DNA from: Candidatus Bathyarchaeota archaeon
GTDB lineage: Archaea > Thermoproteota > Bathyarchaeia > RBG-16-48-13 > JAGMEO01
Direction: 5' to 3'
Length of the DNA: 7,850 nt
Assembly (NCBI GenBank): GCA_030602965.1
Contig: JAUVYS010000054.1
Span: forward strand, 1 to 7,850
The position numbers were made by a program, and so were the translations under genes. The notes beneath the pieces are model-generated. The model saw nothing but the letters and a program-made list of their open reading frames with translations. It ran no database searches and was not told the origin of the DNA. Shown piece after piece: positions 1-5,372 of the stretch; positions within the stretch are counted from its first letter, which is position 1, and the number at the start of each line of letters is the position of its first letter.

Positions 1-332
1 CCTGAATTATGTAAAAACAATGGCAGTTCCAGTAACAAATCCTTATGTAATCCTGACGCAATGCAAAGATCGGCTCCAGGAATTTTCATGGGCATGTACT
101 TCCTGGGATCATCAATGAAAGCTGGAAGCTTAGATTTCCCTGGAAGCTCCATAGCTGCCTTAATGTTACGAACGTAGCTGTACACATCATATTTACAATA
201 ATCACATTGGAGCCCGCACGATTTACAGAAACTTGGATCGTTTATCAGGTTTCTGATTACCTTTTCCCCAAACTCTCCGCTATAAATAAAGACCAGTGAA
301 AGCTTGTCTTTGTTGTAACCCAATTCTGACAC
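1..332 (-). CDS. DUF166 family protein, N-terminal part (cut by left window edge)
   Basis: Reading the minus strand from 332 gives an open frame of about 110 codons to the window edge. After a short leader it has the motif LVFIYSGEFGEKVIRN, then a cysteine cluster CKSCGLQCDYCKYD, then FIDDP, and later GADLCIASGLHKDLLLELP. This pattern is the archaeal DUF166 family (PF02593), once labelled thymidylate synthase-like without firm support; its activity is unknown. The cysteine cluster looks like a metal or Fe-S site, which is inference. The start is chosen as GTG at 332-330, with a GTGAG Shine-Dalgarno-like stretch upstream; TTG at 323-321 is an alternative. An in-frame TGA lies seven codons upstream of the GTG. 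The gene begins 31 bases after the DUF438 stop on the same strand, so the two are probably cotranscribed. The C-terminal part is not visible. Confidence 0.8.
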   Translation of the reverse strand, partial: MSELGYNKDKLSLVFIYSGEFGEKVIRNLINDPSFCKSCGLQCDYCKYDVYSYVRNIKAAMELPGKSKLPAFIDDPRKYMPMKIPGADLCIASGLHKDLLLELPLFLHNS

Positions 333-363
333 TAAAAGCTCACTTTGTTGTCATAATTGCCGA

Positions 364-1587
364 TCAGTCTTTCCAGTCTAAGAGTCTTCTTTCTCCTTCT
401 ATTTTTCTGATGTCTGTTATATCTTGCGTTACTTCTAAGCATCCAAGATACTCTCTATCTTTGTTGCGAACTGCAAAGTATCGAATAAGAATCAGCCTGT
501 CATTGAGATTAATCCAGAATGCAGCAACATCTTTCTTACGATTTTTGAAAGAATTCAATATCTTTTCAACGACATGCACACTTTTCTGGGGATGACATTT
601 TTGAACCTTTCTACCAATCACAGCCTTGGCCCTAACGAAAATTCTATCCTTAGATTGACTGAAATATCGAACCCTATCATTTTTATCTATGAAAGTAACA
701 TCAACTGGCAAAGTATCTAATAGTGCTTCAAGTTCATCCATCGAGAAAGTTCCTGTTTCGAATTTAATAACGCCTTCCTCTTTTGGTTCTTGAGTCAATG
801 TCCTTACCTCTTCAGTTACCATTTTTGCTGGTTCAGGAGTGAAACAGCAATAACCAATCTCGTCAAACTGTTTTCTAACATCCGTCCACTCATCTTTTTC
901 TATCACATTTAGGGCAGTTGGAAATAGAACATTGTTTTCCTTATAGAAGTGGTCTGAAAGCATCTCAGCTAGTACCACAGCCATTTCACCTAGTTGTTTT
1001 ACGAAGTCGTTAAAAGTCAATTTAGTACGTTCATCAACTAGTTTGTAAATGTCCTTTTTTATCTTTCTTATCTTGTCGTGTTCAATCCACATGATTGCAG
1101 GAGGCTCGGTAATTCCATGTTTCTCAAGATAAGGAAAAAGAACATTTTCTTCTCTCAAATAGTGGCTTTCTGAGTCCTTCAGATGCTTAACAATGTGATT
1201 TAAATGATGAATTGTTTCATCAGAGAAATCTCCAGCTTCTTTCACCGTCCCAGCGACTTTCTTTAGTTCACCAGCAAACTCCAGAACTTTCTTATGTTCC
1301 TCCATGAGAATGTTTACTGGATGTCCTTGAGGAGCGATCGTTTTTGCTTTTTCAAGCGATTCTTTAAAGATGGCTATATGAACATCACACAGTCTTTGAA
1401 TCTCTTCTCTTGGCATGCCTTCCTTTATTAGCTCCTGTTCCACTCTAGCGATTTCGGTTGGGTTTACATCTCCCAGAAATTCTTTAAATTCCTCTTTGAT
1501 CTTCTCTGGATCTTCACCTGCATGAAGCCTTTTAATCAGTTCTTTAACAAATTCTTTTCTTTCTTTTATTCCAGAATTTTCAACCAT
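364..1587 (-). CDS. DUF438 / hemerythrin HHE / PAS domain protein
   Basis: The 407-residue cytoplasmic protein has three domains. A helical DUF438 domain covers about residues 8-78, with the family motif RLCDVH (C67, H70). A hemerythrin-like HHE four-helix domain covers about 88-230, with candidate di-iron ligands H89, H98, H128 or H131, H142, E146, H170, H213 and E217 (LREENVLFP and KENNVLFP repeats). A PAS domain covers about 285-395, with VRYFSQ, IGRKVQKCHPQKSVHVVEKI and LEVTQDIT. This order and these motifs are typical of the DUF438 family. A role in sensing oxygen, NO or redox state through the di-iron and PAS parts is likely but unproven; no kinase or DNA-binding domain is present. I start at ATG 1587, because AAGGA lies 7-8 bases upstream. 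A TTG seven codons further upstream (1608) has no such site. It leads a probable operon with the DUF166 gene. Confidence 0.88.
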   Translation of the reverse strand: MVENSGIKERKEFVKELIKRLHAGEDPEKIKEEFKEFLGDVNPTEIARVEQELIKEGMPREEIQRLCDVHIAIFKESLEKAKTIAPQGHPVNILMEEHKKVLEFAGELKKVAGTVKEAGDFSDETIHHLNHIVKHLKDSESHYLREENVLFPYLEKHGITEPPAIMWIEHDKIRKIKKDIYKLVDERTKLTFNDFVKQLGEMAVVLAEMLSDHFYKENNVLFPTALNVIEKDEWTDVRKQFDEIGYCCFTPEPAKMVTEEVRTLTQEPKEEGVIKFETGTFSMDELEALLDTLPVDVTFIDKNDRVRYFSQSKDRIFVRAKAVIGRKVQKCHPQKSVHVVEKILNSFKNRKKDVAAFWINLNDRLILIRYFAVRNKDREYLGCLEVTQDITDIRKIEGERRLLDWKD

Positions 1588-1615
1588 TTTATATTCCTTA
1601 AACAGCAAGTATTAT

Positions 1616-1631
1616 GTGAATACATATTCAC
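1616..1631. promoter_or_regulatory. Palindromic operator candidate upstream of the DUF438 gene
   Basis: The sequence GTGAATA-CA-TATTCAC is an exact inverted repeat with 7-bp arms and a 2-bp centre. It lies between the proposed TATA box (1638-1645, minus strand) and the ATG at 1587, over or next to the expected transcription start. A dimeric winged-helix or HTH repressor could bind here and block initiation. The palindrome is seen directly; the regulator and its signal are unknown. Confidence 0.5.
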
Positions 1632-1637
1632 GTTTAA

Positions 1638-1653
1638 TTATTAAATCTTTCCT
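1638..1653 (-). promoter_or_regulatory. Putative archaeal promoter (BRE + TATA) of the DUF438-DUF166 unit
   Basis: On the minus strand AGGAAAGA (BRE-like) is followed directly by TTTAATAA (TATA-like). With the usual spacing of about 25 bases, transcription would start near 1616-1620. That gives a leader of about 30 bases carrying the AAGGA ribosome site. The match is by eye only. Confidence 0.45.
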
Positions 1654-1855
1654 AATCAATTTACTATAATAAGTTCCTAAAACATTGTTGCGTTTAAATA
1701 TTCTCTTATTGTTTTCTTGGAGTTCCCAGACCTTGGCTTTGCCATAGGATTAAGGAGAAAAATTGTTAGTTAACTTGTCCCCCACATCTTTATGGAATTC
1801 GTAGTGGCTCAACGATAAAGAAACAGGCGAAAAATTGAAGAATTCTAACCAGAGC
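1654..1855. other. Intergenic region with no supported gene
   Basis: This AT-rich spacer lies between the DUF438 promoter and the EamA stop codon. I see no tRNA, no convincing reading frame and no repeat. A run of five T on the minus strand (1831-1835 as A on plus) lies about 20 bases past the EamA stop and could serve as the T-rich terminator of the hydrolase-transporter unit. The only minus-strand mini-ORF with an ATG is 22 codons (1745-1677) and has no ribosome site. Confidence 0.4.
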
Positions 1856-2731
1856 TTATCTAAGATGTTTTAGCTGAACGATTGTAACACCAATTAAAAC
1901 CAACACTATGCCTAAGATCATTCTGGTTGTTATTTCCTTGCCGAGAAAGATAAATGCTAAAACCGCAATCTGTGCAAGCATCGTGTTCTGAAGAATGGAA
2001 AGCTCATAGGCTTTCAGGATCTTCAAAACATGATTCCATAACATAAACGCAAATGCAGTATTCACTAAACTCAACCAAAAAATAATCAACCAATTCCCAG
2101 ACTCTATCGGTTGAAAACCCTCAAACATCAGAGTTAAAATCATCAACCCCAAGCAGCCAATTCCCATAGTCAAAGTCGTAAAAGACCCAGAGCTGACTTT
2201 GTTTTTTTGTCTGAAAGCCCTTGTTAACATCATGTAAGTCGCCCAAGCTAAACCAGATAGCAACACCAGGATGATTCCTAATATTTCATTGCTTGAAAAT
2301 TGGACAGGAAAGTAAACATAAGCGCCAACAAGTGTCAATAAAATTCCGAAAATCTGCATTTTAGAAATCTTTGTCTTAAGGAATATTGTTTCTATAAATA
2401 TGACAAAAAGAGGTGTGAAACTAAGAAGAAAGGTAACAGAAATAGCTGGCAAAAGAGACAAGCCAACGAACTGCAGCCCTTGAGCTAAGGTAAAACCAGT
2501 TAAACCTGCAGCAACATAATAAATAATAAGATTTCTATCGAGTTTAAGTTTCCAATCTTCTCTGTATGCATTCAACAAAAAAAGAATTGAAAATGCAACG
2601 ATATATCTCACTGTTGCAAAGAAAAAAGGAGTTATATCAATGAGTCCAATCTTGACGAGAACATACGACGAAGACCATAATAAAGTAACAAATAAGCCCT
2701 CTAAAATTGCTAAACGAGGACTTTTTGTCAA
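1856..2731 (-). CDS. EamA/DMT-superfamily transporter, 10 TM
   Basis: The 291-residue inner-membrane protein is composed almost wholly of hydrophobic helices, about ten, in two homologous EamA halves (about residues 8-140 and 149-288). The first half starts with LFVTLLWSSSYVLVKIGL. The second contains GLAWATYMMLTRAF and ends with FIFLGKEITTRMILGIVLVLIG, both characteristic of the drug/metabolite transporter superfamily (PF00892). Members export or import amino acids, sugars or other small metabolites; the substrate cannot be read from the sequence. Length is normal for the family. The start is TTG at 2731-2729, supported by AGGAG eight bases upstream; no ATG fits. It begins 32 bases after the stop of the isochorismatase-like gene and is probably its operon partner. 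This suggests, but does not show, that it moves a substrate or product of that hydrolase. Confidence 0.9.
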   Translation of the reverse strand: MTKSPRLAILEGLFVTLLWSSSYVLVKIGLIDITPFFFATVRYIVAFSILFLLNAYREDWKLKLDRNLIIYYVAAGLTGFTLAQGLQFVGLSLLPAISVTFLLSFTPLFVIFIETIFLKTKISKMQIFGILLTLVGAYVYFPVQFSSNEILGIILVLLSGLAWATYMMLTRAFRQKNKVSSGSFTTLTMGIGCLGLMILTLMFEGFQPIESGNWLIIFWLSLVNTAFAFMLWNHVLKILKAYELSILQNTMLAQIAVLAFIFLGKEITTRMILGIVLVLIGVTIVQLKHLR

Positions 2732-2738
2732 TACAAAT

Positions 2739-2745
2739 GCTCCTG
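2739..2745 (-). promoter_or_regulatory. Ribosome binding site fixing the TTG start of the transporter
   Basis: On the minus strand the stretch CAGGAGC contains AGGAG eight bases before TTG at 2731. It is the only good Shine-Dalgarno site near the beginning of the frame and supports the non-ATG start. Confidence 0.55.
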
Positions 2746-2763
2746 ATCTAAGTTATCAATCAT

Positions 2764-3318
2764 TTATTGTTTGATTATTTCTAGTGCTTTTTTGAATTCT
2801 TCTGTTCCTGCCTTCTCAAGTAACTCGAAGATCACCATCTCAGTTGAAACCATTATAACCCCCTCTTGCTTCATCCTCTCGATGGCTACTTCAAGATCAA
2901 ACTCGCTGATAGAAGATATCGCGTCACAGACTACATACACCTTTAACCTTTCAATGCCTCTCAAAGCAGTCTGGGTAATACACACATGGCTCTCAACCCC
3001 GCAAATAATTAAGGTGGTCGCTCCTGTCTCTTCGATTCTTATAGTGAACTCCTTGGAGAGGTAGCAGTTAAACGTAAGTTTTTCGATTGGGTTTACCTCT
3101 GGAATATTATTTTTTATTTCATGGATTGTATGTCCGAGTCCCTTTGGGTACTGTTCTGTAAGAATTACTGGAATACCAATGAGTTTTGCTATTTTTATTA
3201 ATTTAATTGTGTTTTTTATAACCTCTTCTCTGTTTGCGATCTTGGTCATTAATTTTTCCTGCATGTCAATAACCACTAAAACTGTTTCGTCTCGTTTAAT
3301 CAACCTTGAACCATTCAT
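2764..3318 (-). CDS. Isochorismatase-family (ISOC1/YcaC-like) cysteine hydrolase
   Basis: The 184-residue protein has the complete catalytic triad of the family: D18 in LVVIDMQEKL, K80 in NPIEKLTFNCY, and C113 in ICGVESHVCITQTAL, with the GV-E turn that carries the cis-peptide. The segments TEQYPKGLG, VCDAISSISEFD and TTEMVIFELL-type text (here STEMVIFELLEKAG) match the ISOC1/ISOC2 branch of the cysteine hydrolases (PF00857) rather than true isochorismatases. The natural substrate of that branch is not settled; nicotinamide- or amide-like small molecules are possibilities only. I choose ATG 3318 because the family starts about 10 residues before the VVIDMQ strand. A TTG ten codons upstream (3348) would add a hydrophobic extension not expected here. 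The leader would be very short. The downstream neighbour in the same direction is the EamA transporter. Confidence 0.9.
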   Translation of the reverse strand: MNGSRLIKRDETVLVVIDMQEKLMTKIANREEVIKNTIKLIKIAKLIGIPVILTEQYPKGLGHTIHEIKNNIPEVNPIEKLTFNCYLSKEFTIRIEETGATTLIICGVESHVCITQTALRGIERLKVYVVCDAISSISEFDLEVAIERMKQEGVIMVSTEMVIFELLEKAGTEEFKKALEIIKQ

Positions 3319-3350
3319 TTTTGACACAACAATTACTAAACAATTCAATC

Positions 3351-3360
3351 ATAATTTAAG
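3351..3360 (-). promoter_or_regulatory. Putative TATA element of the hydrolase-transporter unit
   Basis: The minus strand reads CTTAAATTAT about 33-42 bases before the ATG at 3318. Initiation about 25 bases downstream would give a leader of roughly 10 bases, in keeping with the lack of a clear ribosome site. The match is weak and by eye. Confidence 0.3.
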
Positions 3361-3396
3361 GATTAGAAGAATGAATCACTCAAGCGCGAAGAACTC

Positions 3397-3528
3397 CTAT
3401 GAATCCGAAAGCTCATTGAGAATAGCATTATAAGCCTGTCTGATTTTGAATTCATGAAGTGCAATGGCTGCGAAATAATATCTTGAAGGATTCAGTATAA
3501 ATTCTGAATTCGTGACTAAAGATCTTGA
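3397..3528 (-). other. Open stretch directly after the Mth938 stop, same frame
   Basis: After the TAA of the Mth938 gene the same minus-strand frame stays open for 43 codons to a TAG at 3397. It reads like a protein (for example YYFAAIALHEFKIRQAYNAI and ILNELSDS). It contains no ATG, GTG or TTG, so it cannot start on its own by normal rules. Mth938 proteins naturally end in a HLTC-like tail, so this is not a missing part of that protein. It may be a relic or chance. Confidence 0.25.
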
Positions 3529-3867
3529 TTAACATGTTAAATGTAGGGCAGCTGCCACTTTCTTGTTTTTTGACAGTTCATTGTAGATCTTACACGCATT
3601 CTCAGTATTTTCTATGATAAGATCGATCTTTGCAGATTCTATTCTATTCACTGTCTCAGGTAAAACCTTCACCATTCCAAATTTTCCAGTACCTACTATT
3701 AGAATCTCAAGAGCTTCTTGAAAAATCTCATTTACGTCTTCAATATGTAATTCGTGACCTTTTTTACGCCACCAGTTGTCTTTAATTCTGTCGGGGAATA
3801 TTATTACATCCTTCGTGTACTCTTTCTTATCTATGACAATTTTTCCGAAAGAGTAAGAATCAATCAT
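3529..3867 (-). CDS. Mth938-like domain protein (DUF498/DUF598)
   Basis: The 112-residue single-domain protein matches the Mth938-like family (PF04430). It has an opening strand with IDSYSFGKIVIDKKEYTKDVIIFPDRI, quoted here only as its start and end motifs SYSFGKI and VIIFPDRI. Then come the conserved DNWWRKKGHEL segment, the IVGTGKFGMVKVLPE loop, and the typical end KVAAALHLTC. Its length is standard and it looks complete. The family has a small alpha/beta fold without a known catalytic activity in archaea; eukaryotic and bacterial relatives include a mitochondrial complex I assembly factor. I draw no pathway conclusion. The ATG at 3867 is the only sensible start; the preceding ATG at 3871 is in a frame that stops at once. 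The gene is divergent from the zinc-ribbon gene, with about 124 bases between the two starts. Confidence 0.85.
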   Translation of the reverse strand: MIDSYSFGKIVIDKKEYTKDVIIFPDRIKDNWWRKKGHELHIEDVNEIFQEALEILIVGTGKFGMVKVLPETVNRIESAKIDLIIENTENACKIYNELSKNKKVAAALHLTC

Positions 3868-3885
3868 TCATCCATCAATTTATTG

Positions 3886-3900
3886 AATATATTTCATTTG
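3886..3900 (-). promoter_or_regulatory. Putative promoter of the Mth938 gene (leaderless)
   Basis: The minus strand has CAAATGAAATATATT: a BRE-like AAATGAA next to the TATA-like AATATATT (3886-3893). The box is about 22 bases from the ATG at 3867, so transcription would start at or within a few bases of the start codon. This predicts a leaderless mRNA. Confidence 0.4.
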
Positions 3901-3961
3901 CTAAAAATGATTGCTAATTGCCTTTTTAGGCTTGGAAAGACGCAATAAAAAGACATAAATA

Positions 3962-3971
3962 TGGTTTAAAA
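3962..3971 (+). promoter_or_regulatory. Putative TATA box of the zinc-ribbon gene
   Basis: TGGTTTAAAA contains a TATA-like TTTAAAA at 3965-3971, about 24 bases before the ATG at 3992. The expected start of transcription is at the ATG itself, so a leaderless message is predicted. Confidence 0.5.
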
Positions 3972-3987
3972 CTATACTATAGTATAG
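3972..3987. promoter_or_regulatory. Perfect 16-bp palindrome, operator candidate
   Basis: CTATACTATAGTATAG equals its own reverse complement over all 16 bases. It fills the space between the TATA box and the ATG of the zinc-ribbon gene, the position where a bound dimer would block RNA polymerase. No other copy of this exact sequence was seen in the window. It is rich in A/T, so a chance origin is possible but a full 16-bp match is uncommon. Confidence 0.5.
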
Positions 3988-3991
3988 AATT

Positions 3992-4141
3992 ATGCAAAAA
4001 GGCGATGAAAACATGGCGCAATGTCCAAACTGCGGAGCAAAAACAACGACCCCAATCAAAGAATGGGATTTGAATGATAAAATTCACATCGCATTGTTTG
4101 AGTGCTGTGGAAAAAAATTCAGAGAATACATGAAAAAGTAG
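3992..4141 (+). CDS. Small zinc-ribbon-like protein, 49 residues
   Basis: This short frame encodes 49 residues with CPNCG (C11, C14) near the N-terminus and ECCGKKFREY (C38, C39) near the C-terminus. The spacing and the GKKF after the second knuckle suggest a single zinc-binding ribbon. The second pair is CC rather than the usual CxxC. Such small proteins in archaea are generally uncharacterised; nucleic-acid or protein binding is inference. The body is basic at its end (KKFREYMKK). Two starts are possible: ATG 3992, which fits a leaderless transcript from the TATA box, and ATG 4013, which is preceded by GGCGATGA and would give MAQCPNCG with 42 residues. The promoter and palindrome directly upstream and the intact codon pattern argue that it is a real gene. 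Confidence 0.75.
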   Translation: MQKGDENMAQCPNCGAKTTTPIKEWDLNDKIHIALFECCGKKFREYMKK

Positions 4142-4396
4142 AGCACCTTTCAAGTTGAGTTCAAAGGAACACGTTTTTTATTGTTCGTCTCAGTTCCATC
4201 CTTTTCAACACCATCGTTAACATCGTAAGATTTCAAGCTCATCATTGTTCATCAAACAACTGAAGAGGCAGAAACACCTTCAACACCAATAACTCCAGGT
4301 TTTCCGATGGAAGCGATAACGATGGAGATGATTGAAGCTACAGTCACATTGTTGATTCACAGAAGAGAAAACCGTTCCTTCGAAGGATTGAAATAG
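4142..4396 (+). pseudogene. Relic of a secreted surface protein C-terminus (PGF-CTERM-like)
   Basis: Downstream of the zinc-ribbon stop there is no intact gene, but the plus frame from 4229 to the TAG at 4394-4396 reads TTEEAETPSTPITPGFPMEA, then a degenerate segment, then TLLIHRRENR. A Thr/Pro linker, a PGF tripeptide (4295-4303), a hydrophobic stretch and a basic tail are the order of the PGF-CTERM sorting signal that archaeosortase A uses to anchor S-layer-type glycoproteins. Here the membrane part carries charged residues (MEMIEA), so it would hardly span a membrane. The same frame before an internal TAA (4226-4228) reads STFQVEFKGTRFLLFVSV, which may be more of the same protein. There is no start codon or ribosome site that would make a sensible product. 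I interpret this as a decayed gene end; most of the parent gene is absent. Confidence 0.5.
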
Positions 4397-4406
4397 CCTT
4401 ATTAAT
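4389..4406 (+). promoter_or_regulatory. Putative promoter of the small membrane protein gene
   Basis: TGAAATAG (BRE-like) is followed by CC and TTATTAAT (TATA-like). Initiation about 25 bases downstream would fall near 4427, leaving about 14 bases of leader that carry the GGAGG site. A run of seven T (4418-4424) lies between; it could also end transcription arriving from the zinc-ribbon gene. Confidence 0.4.
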
Positions 4407-4429
4407 CCGAATAAACATTTTTTTATTTT

Positions 4430-4434
4430 GGAGG
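4430..4434 (+). promoter_or_regulatory. Strong Shine-Dalgarno site GGAGG
   Basis: GGAGG lies six bases before ATG 4441. It is the best ribosome site in the window and the main reason to accept the following short gene as real. Confidence 0.7.
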
Positions 4435-4440
4435 AAAAGA

Positions 4441-4722
4441 ATGAGCGCTGGAACAACGATGGTTGTTATTAGGATAATTGCTCTTCTATTCTTTGCCATG
4501 TTTGCTCCAATTATAATGTGCACAATCATCCATAACCTTCACGTGTTATGGAGATGGTCATACAATACATGTTCCAAAATATGCAGTGATGCATTTTCCA
4601 GACTACTTGAATACAGCATAAACATTGCTGAAAAAATAACAGAATCCATTAACCGCGCAGTATCATGGATAGTTGGTCAGTACACCATTTTCTTTAACTG
4701 TCTGCAACACTCAACGATTTAG
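4441..4722 (+). CDS. Small membrane protein of unknown function, 93 residues
   Basis: I do not recognise the family. The N-terminus has one clear hydrophobic segment at about residues 7-32 (VVIRIIALLFFAMFAPIIM), so the protein is probably anchored in the membrane by a single helix or carries an uncleaved signal. The rest is a soluble region with three cysteines (C44, C48, C87), helical and amphipathic around SRLLEYSINIAEKITESINR. An ATG with GGAGG six bases upstream and a promoter-like element before it support translation. The radical SAM gene starts 22 bases after its stop on the same strand, without an obvious promoter or ribosome site of its own, so the two probably form an operon. Alternatives are a stress-type or toxin-like membrane peptide; nothing in the sequence decides this. 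The complementary-strand frame over its start is a shadow. Confidence 0.6.
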   Translation: MSAGTTMVVIRIIALLFFAMFAPIIMCTIIHNLHVLWRWSYNTCSKICSDAFSRLLEYSINIAEKITESINRAVSWIVGQYTIFFNCLQHSTI

Positions 4723-4744
4723 TTGACCTTAAGATGCGTCAAGA

Positions 4745-5359
4745 ATGAACTTTACACCAAGCATAGTTTATTGGCTTGAAGACAGCGTCTATCTTAATAT
4801 TACGAATAAGTGTTCTAACAATTGTTACTTCTGTGTTCGAAACTTCAAATATGGCTTAGAAAACTTCAATTTAACACTAAAAGAAGAACCTCAAGTCAGC
4901 CAAGTAATAAAAGAATTATCTCAGGTCTTGAATCGAAGAAGTTGGAAAGAGGTTGTCTTCTGTGGTTTCGGAGAACCTCTGGAAAGACTCAACTGTGTCA
5001 TCGATGTCAGTAAATGGATTAAAAAAAATCATCCTATTCCAATCAGAATTAACACAAATGGCCACGGATATCTATTGAATAAAGGTCGAAATGTAATCGA
5101 GGAGTTGAAGAGTGCGGGAGTAGACAAGGTCAGCGTTAGTTTAAACGCTCATAACAAAGAAGCATATGACAAGGTGTGTCACCCTAGGTTTAAAGATGCT
5201 TTTCATAACATTCTAGATTTTATTGAGAAAGCAAAAAACAAAATGAACACAGAGATCACTGCCGTATCTCTACCCGAAGTCAATTTAGAAAAGGCTAAAG
5301 AAATGGCCATGAAGATGGATACATCATTCAGGGTAAGAGAATACTATTCCCCTTTTTAG
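4745..5359 (+). CDS. TatD-associated radical SAM protein
   Basis: The 204-residue protein has the radical SAM cluster motif CSNNCYFC (C23, C27, C30; CX3CX2C) after YWLEDSVYLNITNK. Next come FCGFGEPLERL (residues 72-82, the GGEP-like SAM-binding strand), RINTNGHG (101-108), VSVSLNAHNKEAYDKVCHP (129-147) and the short end FRVREYYSPF. This set is the signature of the TatD-family-associated radical SAM proteins (TIGR04038), which are complete at about 200 residues and lack a SPASM or twitch extension. They bind one 4Fe-4S cluster that cleaves S-adenosylmethionine; their substrate is unknown. In many genomes they lie beside tatD nuclease genes, but no tatD is visible here. ATG 4745 is the first possible start, since TAA lies at 4730-4732 in frame. 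It follows the small membrane protein gene by 22 bases and converges with the deacetylase gene. Confidence 0.92.
   Translation: MNFTPSIVYWLEDSVYLNITNKCSNNCYFCVRNFKYGLENFNLTLKEEPQVSQVIKELSQVLNRRSWKEVVFCGFGEPLERLNCVIDVSKWIKKNHPIPIRINTNGHGYLLNKGRNVIEELKSAGVDKVSVSLNAHNKEAYDKVCHPRFKDAFHNILDFIEKAKNKMNTEITAVSLPEVNLEKAKEMAMKMDTSFRVREYYSPF
5353..5357 (+). terminator. T-run at the end of the radical SAM gene
   Basis: CCCCTTTTTAG covers the last codons, giving five T in a row just at the stop. Archaeal RNA polymerase often stops at such runs. There is no hairpin, and only 13 bases separate this gene from the convergent deacetylase. Confidence 0.3.
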
Positions 5360-5372
5360 TGACACATTAATA

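Noticed and set aside
296..595. Plus-strand frame of 99 codons
   Set aside because: It lies antisense over the start of the DUF166 gene and the PAS end of the DUF438 gene, both of which have clear family motifs. Its own translation has no recognisable pattern.
1677..1745. Minus-strand mini-ORF of 22 codons (MAKPRSGNSKKTIREYLN...)
   Set aside because: The composition looks protein-like, but there is no ribosome site, and the length is too small to judge.
3501..3524. Imperfect inverted repeat around GAATTC between the Mth938 stop and the hydrolase promoter
   Set aside because: The arms match only partly and lie far from a promoter or stop; in AT-rich DNA this is expected by chance.
4344..4529. 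Minus-strand frame of 61 codons with a hydrophobic segment
   Set aside because: It is the complement of the strong Shine-Dalgarno site and the TM segment of the plus-strand small membrane protein. Hydrophobic shadows opposite TM codons are common, and the plus frame has the better start signals.
4441..5359. Small membrane protein plus radical SAM as a RiPP precursor and maturase
   Set aside because: The radical SAM protein lacks the SPASM/twitch extension and RiPP recognition element usual in such maturases. The small protein has an N-terminal membrane helix rather than a leader-core layout. Pairing remains of interest, but this reading is unsupported.
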